From positions 1 to 35,763 of the forward strand of contig CACLZW010000015.1 of assembly GCA_902611475.1 (NCBI GenBank): DNA of 35,763 nucleotides, written 5' to 3'. A program made the translations under genes and the position numbers. Under the pieces are notes generated by a model. It was not told where the DNA came from, made no database searches, and saw only the letters and a program-made list of their open reading frames with translations. Below are positions 25,101-35,329 of this stretch, one piece after another. The number at the start of each line of letters is the position of its first letter. The stretch's first letter is position 1. Source of the stretch: an uncultured Alphaproteobacteria bacterium (GTDB lineage Bacteria; Pseudomonadota; Alphaproteobacteria; Rhodobacterales; Rhodobacteraceae).

Positions 25101-27016
25101 GACTGTGGCTGGGACTTCAAGCCTCCACCCTTCTTTCTACCAGTTGTTCCCGTTTTTGGTATTGAGGTAACACTACTCTTATCTTGTTTATTGTCAGGTT
25201 CATCAAAGTCATCCAAATCTCTGTTAAGAGGTTTTCCGGACAGCACCTGTGTTATTTCACTTCCTGTGAGAGTTTCATACTCTAGCAATCCATTCGCTAA
25301 CAAATCTAACTTCTTTTTTTCTTTCTTTAAAATGTTTTTCGCTGTTGCATAACCCTCATCAACTAGCTTTCTTACTTCAATATCAATCTTTTCTTGTGTT
25401 TCCGGACCTAGATGACTGCCAGGACTTGTTGGACCCAAATACGTCTGCTGTTCATTGGCATAATCGATATTTCCTAAATTATCAGACATACCAAATTGCA
25501 TTACCATTGCTCTAGCTATCTTAGTTATTTGTTGAATATCGGAACTGGCCCCAGATGTTACGTTCTCGGGTCCAAAAACCATTTCTTCTGCAACTTTACC
25601 TCCCATAGCCATTGCTATCTTTGATTTATATTTAGTTCTAGTGACTGATAACTGATCTCGTTCCGGTAAGCTCAACACCAAACCCAAAGCTCTTCCCCGA
25701 GGGATTATAGTAGCCTTATGTATAGGATCATGCTGAGGGACATTTAAGCCCACGATAGCATGTCCTGCCTCATGATAAGCGGTCAATTTCTTTTCTTCAT
25801 CGGTCATTACCATGGATCGTCTCTCTGCGCCCATCATGACTTTATCTTTTGCATTTTCAAAATCTATCATCGCAACAAATCGTTTTCCGGCCCTTGCTGC
25901 CATTAATGCTGCTTCATTTACTAGGTTAGCGAGATCCGCCCCAGAAAAACCAGGTGTTCCTCGAGCAATAATTCTTAAATCTATATCTGGTCCCAAAACA
26001 GTCTTCTTTGCATGTACATTCAATATTTTTGTACGGCCCTGTATATCAGGATTTGGTACCTGGACTTGCCTGTCAAAGCGCCCAGGCCTCAAAAGTGCTG
26101 GATCTAAAACGTCAGGTCTATTGGTAGCAGCAATCAATATAACTCCTTCATTCGACTCAAAACCATCCATTTCAACAAGTAGTTGATTAAGAGTTTGCTC
26201 TCTTTCATCGTTTCCACCACCGTATCCGGCTCCTCGGTGACGCCCCACCGCATCAATTTCATCGATGAATACGATACAAGGTGCATTTTTCTTAGCTTGG
26301 TCAAACATGTCTCTTACTCTACTAGCCCCTACACCGACAAACATTTCAACAAAATCTGAGCCAGAGATAGTGAAAAAAGGCACTCCGGCTTCACCTGCAA
26401 TGGCTCTAGCTAAGAGTGTTTTACCTGTTCCGGGAGGCCCTACTAGTAACGCGCCTTTGGGTATTTTCCCACCGAGCCTTCCAAATTTCTGTGGATCTTT
26501 TAAAAACTCAACTATTTCTTCCAATTCATCTTTTGCTTCGTCAATACCAGCAACGTCGTTAAACGTAACCTTGCCGTGTTTTTCAGTTAGAAGTTTTGCT
26601 TTAGACTTTCCAAAGCTCATGGCGCCTCCGCGGCCACCGCCTTGCATTCTATTCATCAAGTAGAGCCATACGCCAATCAGTAAAATGAAAGGCAACCAAA
26701 CGCTTATCGCGCTCACCAGTCCTGACTTCTCTTGCTTCACAGCACGAACTTCGACATCTGATCTACTTAAAACTTCTACTAGGTTTGTACCAAGTGGTTG
26801 CACGACTTCATATCTTGTTCCATCTGCTTCTCTCACATGTATGGTTTCTCCATCAAGGACAACTTCGGAGACCTTTCCTGAGCCAACTTGATCCAAAAAC
26901 TGAGAAAAAGATAACTCTCTTTTGTTGTTTATTGTGTTGCCGCTGAAAACGTTGAATAAAGCGACTAGAAGGAAGAATAAAATTAGCCAAAAAGCTATGT
27001 TTCTGAAGTTATTCAT
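25097..27016 (-). CDS. ftsH: ATP-dependent zinc metalloprotease FtsH
   Basis: 639 residues, full length. Two membrane segments (about 6-24 and 103-121) flank a periplasmic domain. The AAA module has Walker A GPPGTGKT (193-200), Walker B IVFIDEID (248-255) and the second region of homology [20 protein letters not shown] (297-316). The zinc protease site is HEAGH (415-419). FtsH degrades membrane and short-lived cytosolic proteins at the inner membrane. It follows tilS after a 70-base gap, so it may have its own promoter there, but I see no convincing one. It ends in TAG, overlapping rimO. Confidence 0.98.
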   Translation of the reverse strand: MNNFRNIAFWLILFFLLVALFNVFSGNTINNKRELSFSQFLDQVGSGKVSEVVLDGETIHVREADGTRYEVVQPLGTNLVEVLSRSDVEVRAVKQEKSGLVSAISVWLPFILLIGVWLYLMNRMQGGGRGGAMSFGKSKAKLLTEKHGKVTFNDVAGIDEAKDELEEIVEFLKDPQKFGRLGGKIPKGALLVGPPGTGKTLLARAIAGEAGVPFFTISGSDFVEMFVGVGASRVRDMFDQAKKNAPCIVFIDEIDAVGRHRGAGYGGGNDEREQTLNQLLVEMDGFESNEGVILIAATNRPDVLDPALLRPGRFDRQVQVPNPDIQGRTKILNVHAKKTVLGPDIDLRIIARGTPGFSGADLANLVNEAALMAARAGKRFVAMIDFENAKDKVMMGAERRSMVMTDEEKKLTAYHEAGHAIVGLNVPQHDPIHKATIIPRGRALGLVLSLPERDQLSVTRTKYKSKIAMAMGGKVAEEMVFGPENVTSGASSDIQQITKIARAMVMQFGMSDNLGNIDYANEQQTYLGPTSPGSHLGPETQEKIDIEVRKLVDEGYATAKNILKKEKKKLDLLANGLLEYETLTGSEITQVLSGKPLNRDLDDFDEPDNKQDKSSVTSIPKTGTTGRKKGGGLKSQPQS

Positions 27017-27086
27017 GTATTTGATACCAACTTTTAATTTTTGAATACTCTATAACTATGCTAAAAAAACTCAAATTCAACTGTTT

Positions 27087-28361
27087 TTAAAAGAATTTAT
27101 AAAACTCATTATCTTGATTTAATAATTTTATATCAATATCATACTCCAAATCAGAAAGAGGCACAAATTTAACACTTTTATTTGTTGTTATTGTCGGGAT
27201 TGGAGCTAATGCACTTTTATCAAACTCACTAGTAATAGAGAATCTATGGTCATCAAGACCTAATAACCCATAAGGCTTTACGTATAATTTTCCTTTCGTT
27301 TCTGGTTTTAGCGTAATTAACCACCTGTTATCCCAAATGAACTTTTCTTTTTTAACTAAATAATTTTCTTCAATGGACGCTAATTCTCGCATCACAGTGA
27401 CTACACCGTTTTTTTTCTTAAAAACTGTCCCACCTAAAGTGGCACCCATCCGTTTCAGGTTAAGTATTTTGTTACGTATATTCTCGAGCTGTGAGAAGCG
27501 GGGTTTGTAGAATTTTCCAGAGAACCACGAGATTATACCCGAAAGTATTCTAAATTGGGTATCCTCAAAGAGCTTAGAGAATTTTTCAACTTCGAAAGTA
27601 ATTTGACCAACAACATTAAACGACAAAAGTGTTTTGGAATTAGATTTAGCTATTTCCTTGGATAGCTTTGAGGTCCTTAACATGTGATCAGCGGTTTTTA
27701 CAAAGTTTGGTGTAATAAGATCATCAGATTTTAGTTGCTTGAGAAGCTTTCTCATCTTTACACGCTTGTATTTTTCATCATAGTTTGACGGATCGTCAAT
27801 CCAACTATACTTGTTATTTCTCAAATAATTTCGCAACTCTTCTTTTCTAAATTTTAATAATGGCCTTATCCATGAAATCCCATTTCTCACGACCATATTC
27901 TCCATGCTAGCTAATCCATCTACACCAGATCCTCGTAAAAATCTGATCAGGAGATTCTCTTCTTGATCGTCTAATGTATGACCAACAAGGATAGATTGTA
28001 GATCATTCGAGATAGCCCAATTTCTTAATAATTGATATCTTGCTGATCGAGCATTATCTTGCAAATTTCCTTGTGCTTTTGATATGTTCGCAGTCGGTTT
28101 TAACGAAAAATGTTTAACATTTTTCGTTTCACAGATTTTTTTTACAAATTCCACCTCTGATCTACTCTCTGATCTCAACCCATGATCTACTGATGCCACA
28201 AATATTTTAGGCTTAATTTCAGACTCCCAATCTGTCATAATATGCAAAAGAGCTATTGAGTCGCTGCCACCAGAAACTGCTATCCCACAAGATCGTAGGT
28301 TTAGACTAGCTAAATTTCTAACAACCTGCTCAATCATTTTTTTGCTATCTTGGTTGATCAC
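27087..28361 (-). CDS. tilS: tRNA(Ile)-lysidine synthase TilS
   Basis: 424 residues. The N-type ATP pyrophosphatase P-loop SGGSDS is at 30-35, followed by VDHGLR, GHTLDDQEENLLIRFLRGSG and the WIDDPSN region that is typical of TilS. It converts the wobble cytidine of the minor isoleucine tRNA to lysidine so that AUA is read correctly. The frame opens with GTG at 28361, overlapping cpoB by 17 bases; an ATG eight codons later (28337) is possible. Neither has a clear ribosome site, which fits coupling to cpoB. Confidence 0.94.
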   Translation of the reverse strand: MINQDSKKMIEQVVRNLASLNLRSCGIAVSGGSDSIALLHIMTDWESEIKPKIFVASVDHGLRSESRSEVEFVKKICETKNVKHFSLKPTANISKAQGNLQDNARSARYQLLRNWAISNDLQSILVGHTLDDQEENLLIRFLRGSGVDGLASMENMVVRNGISWIRPLLKFRKEELRNYLRNNKYSWIDDPSNYDEKYKRVKMRKLLKQLKSDDLITPNFVKTADHMLRTSKLSKEIAKSNSKTLLSFNVVGQITFEVEKFSKLFEDTQFRILSGIISWFSGKFYKPRFSQLENIRNKILNLKRMGATLGGTVFKKKNGVVTVMRELASIEENYLVKKEKFIWDNRWLITLKPETKGKLYVKPYGLLGLDDHRFSITSEFDKSALAPIPTITTNKSVKFVPLSDLEYDIDIKLLNQDNEFYKFF

Positions 28362-29142
28362 AATTCAAGAGATTTTTTGCTTTTACAATTTCAACCAACA
28401 GAGTTCTTTCAATATTTTCAAACCTTGATCCAACTTCATCAAGAGTTAAACATGCTTGTTCTTTCTCCCCAATAGCTCCTAAACTTACTCCCAAACCAAA
28501 TAACGTTTTTGCAGCGATATCTCCATCAGGATTGATTGTAAAACTCTCTAAATAATCATTAGCAGCACCGATCCAATTTTCGTCTTTTACTCTGGTTTCC
28601 GCTCTCCAGAACAAAGCAGCTGAAAGTTTTATACTAGTTGGGTAACTCTCTATAAATTCTGAAAAACGTTGCTCGGCCAAATTTATTTGACCTCTTTCAA
28701 AGAGTTCTAATGCTCTCATATACAGTTCTTCCTCTCTACTAAGAACTTTGAGGTTCTCTAAAGACGCAGAGCTATCTTTTAAGGGCTGTATTACCGTCTC
28801 TGTTTGAATATCTTCGTTTGAGTCTTCAACTTTTTCAACATTGCTTGTATGTGAATTTACTATCAATGCTTTCAAATTTTTTAGTTCCTTGTAATAGTTG
28901 TTTTCTAGGATTTCAAATCTGTTATGCAACTTTTTGATATCATTCTCTATTTCAGTCATTTTTAAAAATTGCCATTCAAACTTATCTTCAACAACGTTTT
29001 TCATTTTTAAGTCGAGTATCTCCTTTTCAAGTATTAGTAATCTTTTTTGAAGGGCCTCCAATTCAGGAGCTTCACTTGCTAATGATTTGCTAACGTGTAA
29101 TAAAACCGGTGTTAAAATAATAATTAATGATCTTAAAAGCAT
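28345..29142 (-). CDS. cpoB: Cell division coordinator CpoB (YbgF), Tol-Pal system
   Basis: 265 residues with a signal peptide (about 1-22, ending SLAS). A long heptad-rich coiled coil follows (about 27-95), then a polar linker and a tetratricopeptide-repeat domain (about 130-265), with YMRALELFERGQINLAEQRF as its first repeat. In E. coli CpoB links peptidoglycan synthesis to Tol-driven outer membrane constriction. Its place between pal and tilS supports the call. It ends in TAG and lies 28 bases after pal. Confidence 0.88.
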   Translation of the reverse strand: MLLRSLIIILTPVLLHVSKSLASEAPELEALQKRLLILEKEILDLKMKNVVEDKFEWQFLKMTEIENDIKKLHNRFEILENNYYKELKNLKALIVNSHTSNVEKVEDSNEDIQTETVIQPLKDSSASLENLKVLSREEELYMRALELFERGQINLAEQRFSEFIESYPTSIKLSAALFWRAETRVKDENWIGAANDYLESFTINPDGDIAAKTLFGLGVSLGAIGEKEQACLTLDEVGSRFENIERTLLVEIVKAKNLLNCDQPR

Positions 29143-29170
29143 AATAACTTTATAATCTCTGTTTCAACCA

Positions 29171-29641
29171 CTACTCTACAATTTTTTTACCGACTACTGT
29201 TACTGCTCTACGATTTTTTGACCAACATTCCTCGTTGGAACAAACACGCAAAGGTCTCTCTTTTCCATAGGTAACTATACTGATCCGATCTTGCTCAATT
29301 CCTTTGGCTAGGAGAAATTCTCTAACTGCTGTAGCTCTTCGTGCACCAAGAGCTAAATTATATTCTCTTGTTCCTTGTTCATCAGCGTGTCCTTCTATAG
29401 TGATGGGTAAAAACTTCTTTTCCTTAAGCCAATTCGCTTGTGCATTTAAAATACTTATGGCGTCTGGTCGTAATCCACTTTGGTCAACAGTAAATAGAAC
29501 GGTGTCTCCCACTAAGTTTTGGAAATATTCTATATCACTTTCAGAGATTTGTGCTTTATCAATTGAGTTTTTAAAACTCTTATTATTTTCACATCCCACA
29601 AGCAGTAGGATAATGAAAATAGCAAGTCCAATATTTTTCAT
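29171..29641 (-). CDS. pal: Peptidoglycan-associated lipoprotein Pal
   Basis: 156 residues. The lipoprotein signal ends LLVGC with the acylated cysteine at C17, followed by an OmpA-like peptidoglycan-binding domain (about 45-156). GHADEQGTREYNLALGARRA carries the residues that grip meso-diaminopimelate in Pal. It anchors the outer membrane to the cell wall and works with TolB. It follows tolB after 63 bases in which I see no clear promoter or terminator. Confidence 0.96.
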   Translation of the reverse strand: MKNIGLAIFIILLLVGCENNKSFKNSIDKAQISESDIEYFQNLVGDTVLFTVDQSGLRPDAISILNAQANWLKEKKFLPITIEGHADEQGTREYNLALGARRATAVREFLLAKGIEQDRISIVTYGKERPLRVCSNEECWSKNRRAVTVVGKKIVE

Positions 29642-29704
29642 AATTTTTGCCTCGTCTACTGTTCGAATTTTAGTATTTTATATCACAAATCTTAAACGAT
29701 AACA

Positions 29705-31054
29705 TTAATTTAAAATTGGAGACCAATTGGGGTCCGAAGCGAAGGAAGAAGTTTTTATTTTTCTAAGATTACGTCCAGATATGTCAATCGAGTAAATAGA
29801 AGGTGCTCCCGCCTTACCTGGTGTTTCCCTGAAAAACATTAAAACTCTGCCATTTGGAGCCCAAGCAGGGCCTTCATCGAGAAATGACGTAGTCAGTAAC
29901 CTTTCCTTTGTTCCATCAACCCGCATCACTCCAATATGAAATTTCCCTTCTTTAATCTTTGTAAATGCAATCAGGTCACCTCTTGGTGACCAAACGGGAG
30001 TAGCATATCTACCTTCGCCAAAACTTATCCTTTTTGCATCACCTCCTTGGGTAGAAATAATATAAAGTTGTTGCCCACCTCCTCGATCACTTTCAAACAC
30101 AATACTCTTCCCGTCTGGTGAAAAACTTGGCGCGGTATCAATTGCGTTGTTTGTCGTCAGTCTTCGTTTCACTCCCGTAGACAAAGTATTTATAAAAATA
30201 TCGGTATTACCATTCTCGGTCATTGATAATACTATTTGACTACCATCCGCAGAGAACCTGGGAGCAAAACTCATTCCCTTTAATTCAGGGAGAGAGGTTA
30301 TATCTTCCGAGCTAAGGTCCATCAAATAAACCTTTGGCTTACCTGTTTCGTATCCAGTAAAAATAATTTTATTAGTAGTAGGAGAAAAGCGTGGCGCAAT
30401 TACTAGAGAAGGTGGGTGCTTTAATAACCTAAAATTTGCACCATCTTGATCCATGATAGCAAGCCTCTTTGTTCTATTATCCTTTGGCCCCGTCTCAGAA
30501 ACAAAAACAACTCTGCTATCAAAGTATGCCCCTTCACCTGTAACTCTGGTGTATATAGTATCAGAAATTTTATGAGAAATTCTTCTCCAACTTTCCGAAT
30601 TTGTGAAGTACTGCTTACCTTTTCCAATTTCTTTTTGCTGAGATACATCCCACAATCTAAATTTAACTTCCAAGCGACCATCAGGCTTTAAACCAACAGA
30701 TCCCATGACTAAAACATCAGCATTAATTATCGACCAGTCACTAAACTGCACTGGTGTATTAAAACTTAATGGCATACTAACGTAAGCAGACTGCGGTATA
30801 GATTTAAATAATCCCGTGCTATCAAGATTATTTGAGATTACTTTTGCTAGTTCTCTACTAATAATTGAGTTAGCACCACTTTCTTCTATAAAGCTTGGAA
30901 CAGCCAGTGATATAGGTTTTATTACGCCCCTATTTACTGTCATGTCAAGCTGAGGAGCATCATTTTTCTGAGCAGCTACAAAGCTTGAGTTTATAAATAA
31001 AATGCTCGTAAAAGAAATAATTTTTAGGAAATTTAAAACGATATGATTAACCAT
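29705..31054 (-). CDS. tolB: Tol-Pal system periplasmic protein TolB
   Basis: 449 residues with a signal peptide (cut near VAA-Q at about 28). The N-terminal TolB domain (about 35-165) is followed by a beta-propeller of WD40-like repeats, for example [15 protein letters not shown] and [11 protein letters not shown]. TolB moves between Pal and the TolA/inner-membrane complex. Its first 8 bases overlap the end of tolA (ATGGTTAA), so translation is coupled. Confidence 0.96.
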   Translation of the reverse strand: MVNHIVLNFLKIISFTSILFINSSFVAAQKNDAPQLDMTVNRGVIKPISLAVPSFIEESGANSIISRELAKVISNNLDSTGLFKSIPQSAYVSMPLSFNTPVQFSDWSIINADVLVMGSVGLKPDGRLEVKFRLWDVSQQKEIGKGKQYFTNSESWRRISHKISDTIYTRVTGEGAYFDSRVVFVSETGPKDNRTKRLAIMDQDGANFRLLKHPPSLVIAPRFSPTTNKIIFTGYETGKPKVYLMDLSSEDITSLPELKGMSFAPRFSADGSQIVLSMTENGNTDIFINTLSTGVKRRLTTNNAIDTAPSFSPDGKSIVFESDRGGGQQLYIISTQGGDAKRISFGEGRYATPVWSPRGDLIAFTKIKEGKFHIGVMRVDGTKERLLTTSFLDEGPAWAPNGRVLMFFRETPGKAGAPSIYSIDISGRNLRKIKTSSFASDPNWSPILN

Positions 31055-32045
31055 TATTTACACCCACATTTGTTTCGGGATCAAATACTACTCTTAAGAC
31101 CAAACCTTTCGGAAAACTTTCCTTTGGAACTGGAAAAGGAGAAGACTCTAAAACTGCTTTGATAGCAGATCTTTTCGCTATTAGAAAGTTTCCAGAGGCT
31201 TTTTGTGGATAAACCAGCTTTATTGGACCGCTTATGTTTCCATTCTTATCAATCTTTAACTCCAAAATAATTACGTACTTTTCATAATTTGCTAGTCTAT
31301 TTATCGAAACAACATTCCAATTCTCGTTTAACTTTTGAAGAATCCTGGCCTTAGTCAATCTCTGAATTGAAGTTTCCAAAACTCTTTCTTTTTTCTGATT
31401 ATTTACCACTTGTTCGATTAAGTTATTATACACGTCATCATTCTTTTTTTGTAGTATAGGTTCATTAGTTTCATCCTGATCGCTTAAATCAACAAATGTT
31501 GGTCTCGATGGTGGTAATTTTGCAATATTCAAGGCACCGGAAATAATCTCCACATTTTTACCTTCAGACGAAATATGTGAGCTAGTGTTTTTTTGTTTTG
31601 CTTGATCATTATTTTGTTTTTCTAACGATTCCTTCTTTTGAATAGACCTGTTTACTGTTTCTTTAACCAGCTTTTCAACGTCATTCTCCCCTCTTTGAGC
31701 GCGATTAGTGATGATTTCATCACTTGTCTTACGTTTTTTAATTGCACTAATATTCGGCTCTATTACGCCTTTTATTTCATTGCCAACATTTTCCTTGGGA
31801 GGAATAGATATTTTTTTTGGATTATTGTTGGAGTTAGTAAGGGTCCTTGGCTGAAAGTTTTCGACTTCGAGAGCACTTGTTGTTTCCAACGCATTAAGTT
31901 CATTAAGCTCCTGCTCAGATAATAATTTCACACTTACTTTATTTAATACTTCATTTGGATTTTCTTCTAATAATTGAAAATTTGCTATCAATAAAAAACC
32001 CCCAAATATATGAAAAAATCCAGAAGTATAAAGACCTTGTCTCAT
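31047..32045 (-). CDS. tolA: Tol-Pal energy transducer TolA (TonB/TolA family)
   Basis: 332 residues. One membrane anchor lies near the N-terminus (about 8-26). A long charged, low-complexity linker spans the periplasm (about 27-230), and the C-terminal TolA/TonB-like domain (about 230-332) includes [20 protein letters not shown]. It passes proton-motive force from TolQR to TolB-Pal. The linker diverges greatly between species, so position in the operon and architecture are the main evidence. Confidence 0.88.
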   Translation of the reverse strand: MRQGLYTSGFFHIFGGFLLIANFQLLEENPNEVLNKVSVKLLSEQELNELNALETTSALEVENFQPRTLTNSNNNPKKISIPPKENVGNEIKGVIEPNISAIKKRKTSDEIITNRAQRGENDVEKLVKETVNRSIQKKESLEKQNNDQAKQKNTSSHISSEGKNVEIISGALNIAKLPPSRPTFVDLSDQDETNEPILQKKNDDVYNNLIEQVVNNQKKERVLETSIQRLTKARILQKLNENWNVVSINRLANYEKYVIILELKIDKNGNISGPIKLVYPQKASGNFLIAKRSAIKAVLESSPFPVPKESFPKGLVLRVVFDPETNVGVNNG

Positions 32046-32062
32046 ATTTAATTCCGTTTGTG

Positions 32063-32509
32063 TTATTCTACATCGGTAACTAATGATATCTGAGAATACC
32101 CAATATTGCTGACTAGAGCCAGAATAGCCGCAACATTCTGATACTCGATATCTTTACTAGCTCTCAAATAAATCTCATCCGACTCCCTCTCATTTCTAAT
32201 CGCCAAAAGCTTAGAACGGAGCTCACTTTTTTCAATTTTCACTTCATTTATAAAAAGATTGCTTCCACCATCCAGCGTAAGAGTAAGAGGTCTTTCTTTT
32301 TCAGTTTCTAGCGGTTTTGCTTGGGTATTGGGCAAATCAACCTCAATGCCTACGCTCAACAGAGGCGCGGCTACCATAAATATAATCAAAAGTACCAACA
32401 TTATATCAACAAAAGGTGTCACATTAATTTCTGACATTGGAACAAAATTCCTGCTAGAAGATCTTCGCCTTTTTTTTGAGTGGCTTGCTGACTTTGATCC
32501 AATTTGCAT
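32063..32509 (-). CDS. tolR: Biopolymer transport protein TolR (ExbD family)
   Basis: 148 residues. A basic N-terminus (KKRRRSSSR) is followed by one membrane helix (about 33-52) that begins with the proton-path aspartate D35 in NVTPFVDIMLVLLIIFMVAA, then a periplasmic domain. TolR and TolQ form the proton-driven stator of the Tol system. AAGGGTAAG lies directly before the ATG, and tolQ ends only 2 bases upstream. Confidence 0.96.
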   Translation of the reverse strand: MQIGSKSASHSKKRRRSSSRNFVPMSEINVTPFVDIMLVLLIIFMVAAPLLSVGIEVDLPNTQAKPLETEKERPLTLTLDGGSNLFINEVKIEKSELRSKLLAIRNERESDEIYLRASKDIEYQNVAAILALVSNIGYSQISLVTDVE

Positions 32510-32511
32510 AC

Positions 32512-33225
32512 TTACCCTTTATGATTTTTATTCATGTCGATGTGCCTTGAAATTATAACAGAGAATTCTTCTGAAAATTCTTCTACCCCATTTATAATTT
32601 TTTGGGAGTCACCTGAGAGCTTATTATAAAAAACAACTGCAGGAATTGCCGCTAGTAGTCCTAAAGCAGTAGCCAAGAGGGCTTCAGCAATACCAGGAGC
32701 TACTACCGCTAAATTACTACTTTCTTGAATTGCAATTTCTTGAAAGGCATTTTTGATACCCCAAACAGTACCAAATAAGCCGACAAAGGGTGCAACTGAT
32801 CCAACTGTAGCAAGAAAATATAATCCAGAGCTTAGTTTCTCGTTCCAACGATCTAAAACCACATACATTGCTCTCTCTAACCTAGACTGCACTCCGTCTA
32901 TTAGTTTTCCATCACCGTCTGAAGATCTTTGCCATTCATCCATTGCAGCACAAAATATTTGCTCACAAGCACCTTTAGGGTCGTCTCTTTTTTCGTTATA
33001 CAATTCTTCTAAAGAGCCCCCAGACCAGAACTCATCTAAAAAAACTTTCTTTTCTCTTTTTGATTTTCTGTAATCAGCAATTTTCTGAATTATGATTGCC
33101 CAAGACCAAAAAGAGGAAAAAATCAAAACCAACATTACCACTTTTACGGTAAATGTGGCCTTAAGGAAAAGAGCTATAAAGGAAAAGTCTAGAGACTGAC
33201 TCTGCAACAAAATAGTTTCTTCCAT
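32512..33225 (-). CDS. tolQ: Tol-Pal system proton channel protein TolQ (ExbB/MotA family)
   Basis: 237 residues with three membrane helices (about 24-46, 134-156 and 174-200). The signature VGSVAPFVGLFGTVWGI (141-157) and EALLATALGLLAAIPAVVFYN are shared with ExbB. It forms the inner-membrane motor with TolR. It lies 5 bases after ybgC, and its AGGAG ribosome site is at the end of that gene. Confidence 0.97.
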   Translation of the reverse strand: MEETILLQSQSLDFSFIALFLKATFTVKVVMLVLIFSSFWSWAIIIQKIADYRKSKREKKVFLDEFWSGGSLEELYNEKRDDPKGACEQIFCAAMDEWQRSSDGDGKLIDGVQSRLERAMYVVLDRWNEKLSSGLYFLATVGSVAPFVGLFGTVWGIKNAFQEIAIQESSNLAVVAPGIAEALLATALGLLAAIPAVVFYNKLSGDSQKIINGVEEFSEEFSVIISRHIDMNKNHKG

Positions 33226-33230
33226 ATTTT

Positions 33231-33653
33231 TTATTCTCCTATTTTCTTTTGAGGATATTTAAAAAACTTCTCTATATTATAAATAAAATCGACCGAAAAC
33301 TTTTCAGGTTTGCCAGAAGAATTTAGTAATGCTAGCCTTACATCAGCGTCAAAAATTTTTTTGTTATCCTTCAAGATCTCCTGTTTTAAAATCATGCTGG
33401 CTCTTTTAAGTTCTATCAAAGTCGTACAAATTACTAACTTATCTCCAAAATATGCAGGCAATAAGTAATCGGCTATAATATTTTTTACAACGAAAAATTT
33501 ATTTTCTGCTAAAAGCAATGCTCTTTGATTAATATGCAAGGACTCCACGAACTTACTTCTCGCACGTTCAATAAATTTCAGGTAGTTGGCATGATACACT
33601 CTCCCACCCATATCTGTATCCTCGTAGAAAACTTCGCAATTATATTGAAACAT
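33231..33653 (-). CDS. ybgC: Tol-Pal-associated acyl-CoA thioesterase YbgC
   Basis: 140 residues of the hotdog 4-hydroxybenzoyl-CoA thioesterase type. YEDTDMGGRVYHANYL (10-25) holds the catalytic aspartate D14. It hydrolyses acyl-CoA, and in other bacteria interacts with acyl carrier protein and phospholipid synthesis. I place the start at the ATG at 33653, which is preceded by GGAAGA; the TTG at 33665 is the only earlier option. Its place between ruvB and tolQ is the usual one. Confidence 0.93.
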   Translation of the reverse strand: MFQYNCEVFYEDTDMGGRVYHANYLKFIERARSKFVESLHINQRALLLAENKFFVVKNIIADYLLPAYFGDKLVICTTLIELKRASMILKQEILKDNKKIFDADVRLALLNSSGKPEKFSVDFIYNIEKFFKYPQKKIGE

Positions 33654-33677
33654 TTTTTCTTCCAATTTATTTTCTAG

Positions 33678-34679
33678 CTAATCACCTGGTTTTTCTAGCC
33701 CCAGATATTCCCATGTCTTTTTACCTAGGGCACGACCTCTCGGCGTCCTCTGTATCATACCCTCCTGCAGTAGATATGGTTCTAAGACTTCTTCTATTGA
33801 GTCTTTGGACTCCGAAAGCGCAGCAGCCAGAGTATCTAAACCTACTGGTCCACCTCCATATTCGCGTCCTACTAAATTTAAATATTTTCGATCACCTTCA
33901 TCAAGTCCCATATGGTCCACACCTAGCCTATTAAGTGCGCTGTCAACTAATACATCGTTAATAACACCACTATTTTCAACGGTAGCAAAATCAATTACCC
34001 TTCTTAAAAGCCTTCCCGCAATTCTTGGAGTTCCTCTTGATCTTTTTGCAATTTCAGCGGCGCTTAATTGATCGATTTTAAAGTTCAAAAGATCGGCCGC
34101 TCGGCTAACAACCAAAATTAGATCTGCAACCTCATAAAAATTTAAGCGAACTGGAATCCCAAACCTATCTCTCATAGGCGTCGTCAGAAGACCTAGCCGA
34201 GTTGTTGATCCTACCAAGGTAAAAGGCTTTAATTCTATTCGTAAAGAGCGCGCGGCAGAACCCTCTCCCACAATTAAATCGCAACTAAAGTCTTCCATAG
34301 CTGGATAAAGAATTTCTTCAACAGCTGGTGACAATCTGTGTATTTCATCAATAAAAAGAACATCATTAGCCTCGAGACTGGTGAGAATCGCTGCTAAATC
34401 ACCAGATTTTGTTAAAACGGGACCAGAAGTCATTTTAAAATTTACCCCTAATTCCCTTGCAATAATTTGTCCCAAGGTTGTTTTTCCCAAACCAGGAGGA
34501 CCATGAAAAAGAACGTGGTCTAATGCTCTTTTTCGTATTTTGGATGCTTCCAAAAAAATCTTCAGGTTTTTTTTTAAATCCGCCTGCCCAATAAATTCAT
34601 CTATACTTTTAGGTCGAAGAGTATTTTCGTAGTCTTCTTTTAACTCATCCGGCGACAAAATATTTTTTTCATCATTCAT
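33678..34679 (-). CDS. ruvB: Holliday junction branch migration helicase RuvB
   Basis: 333 residues. Walker A GPPGLGKT (60-67), Walker B with DEIH (111-114) and a sensor region [17 protein letters not shown], followed by a C-terminal winged-helix DNA-binding domain. As a hexamer it drives branch migration with RuvA at Holliday junctions. It is separated from ruvA by 5 bases. Confidence 0.98.
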   Translation of the reverse strand: MNDEKNILSPDELKEDYENTLRPKSIDEFIGQADLKKNLKIFLEASKIRKRALDHVLFHGPPGLGKTTLGQIIARELGVNFKMTSGPVLTKSGDLAAILTSLEANDVLFIDEIHRLSPAVEEILYPAMEDFSCDLIVGEGSAARSLRIELKPFTLVGSTTRLGLLTTPMRDRFGIPVRLNFYEVADLILVVSRAADLLNFKIDQLSAAEIAKRSRGTPRIAGRLLRRVIDFATVENSGVINDVLVDSALNRLGVDHMGLDEGDRKYLNLVGREYGGGPVGLDTLAAALSESKDSIEEVLEPYLLQEGMIQRTPRGRALGKKTWEYLGLEKPGD

Positions 34680-34684
34680 AGAGA

Positions 34685-35323
34685 CTATCCTTTTGCAAGT
34701 GATCTGAGGGCTTTCTTTACCAACTGCGAAGCATCTATAAAATCATTCTCGATTAAAATTTTATCTATCGTGCTCTGAGCCTCTGCTGTTTTAAAACCTA
34801 AGTTCTGCAAAGCAGATAATGCATCTTGCTGAATCTCCTTTCTCTTTATTATGTTGATCGTCTGCTCATTACTATCGTCCCTTATCTCTTTGATTTCTTC
34901 ATCTTCTAAAACTATTAAATCTTTTCTACCACTTAACTCCACAACCAGTCTCTGAGCCATACGAGATCCGATTCCGGATACAGATGAAAAGGCCAATTCA
35001 TTTTTCATTCTTAAGGCACGCATAAGTTCTTTCGTATCCAGTGTATTTAAAATAGTGAGGGCAACTTTCGCTCCGATACCTTGAACTGATCGTAAGATAT
35101 TAAACCAATCTTTTTCTATCTGAGTTATAAAGCCTACCAATTGTAATAAATCCTCTTTCACTAGTAACTCAGAGTATAGCGATATGTCTCTCGATTGATT
35201 ATCCAGATGAAGGGATCTTGCGGTTTTTTCAGTGACATAAACAACGTAACCAATTCCATGAACATCAATGACAACGCTATCTCTTTTTTTCTCAATGAGT
35301 TGACCCTTTATTCTACCTATCAT
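34685..35323 (-). CDS. ruvA: Holliday junction branch migration protein RuvA
   Basis: 212 residues. It has an N-terminal OB fold beginning MIGRIKGQL, tandem helix-hairpin-helix motifs ([13 protein letters not shown] and [16 protein letters not shown]) and a C-terminal RuvB-binding domain (about 160-212) joined by an acidic linker. As a tetramer it holds the Holliday junction open and recruits RuvB. Six bases separate it from ruvC. Confidence 0.96.
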   Translation of the reverse strand: MIGRIKGQLIEKKRDSVVIDVHGIGYVVYVTEKTARSLHLDNQSRDISLYSELLVKEDLLQLVGFITQIEKDWFNILRSVQGIGAKVALTILNTLDTKELMRALRMKNELAFSSVSGIGSRMAQRLVVELSGRKDLIVLEDEEIKEIRDDSNEQTINIIKRKEIQQDALSALQNLGFKTAEAQSTIDKILIENDFIDASQLVKKALRSLAKG

Positions 35324-35329
35324 TTGAGA

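Noticed and set aside
25812-26663. Two long plus-strand frames (124 and 132 codons).
   Set aside because: They are shadows of the AAA domain of ftsH, whose protein is fully conserved on the minus strand.
27017-27086. Promoter or tilS terminator in the tilS-ftsH gap.
   Set aside because: There is a T run after GAG on the minus strand but no stem, and no -10/-35 pair with acceptable spacing.
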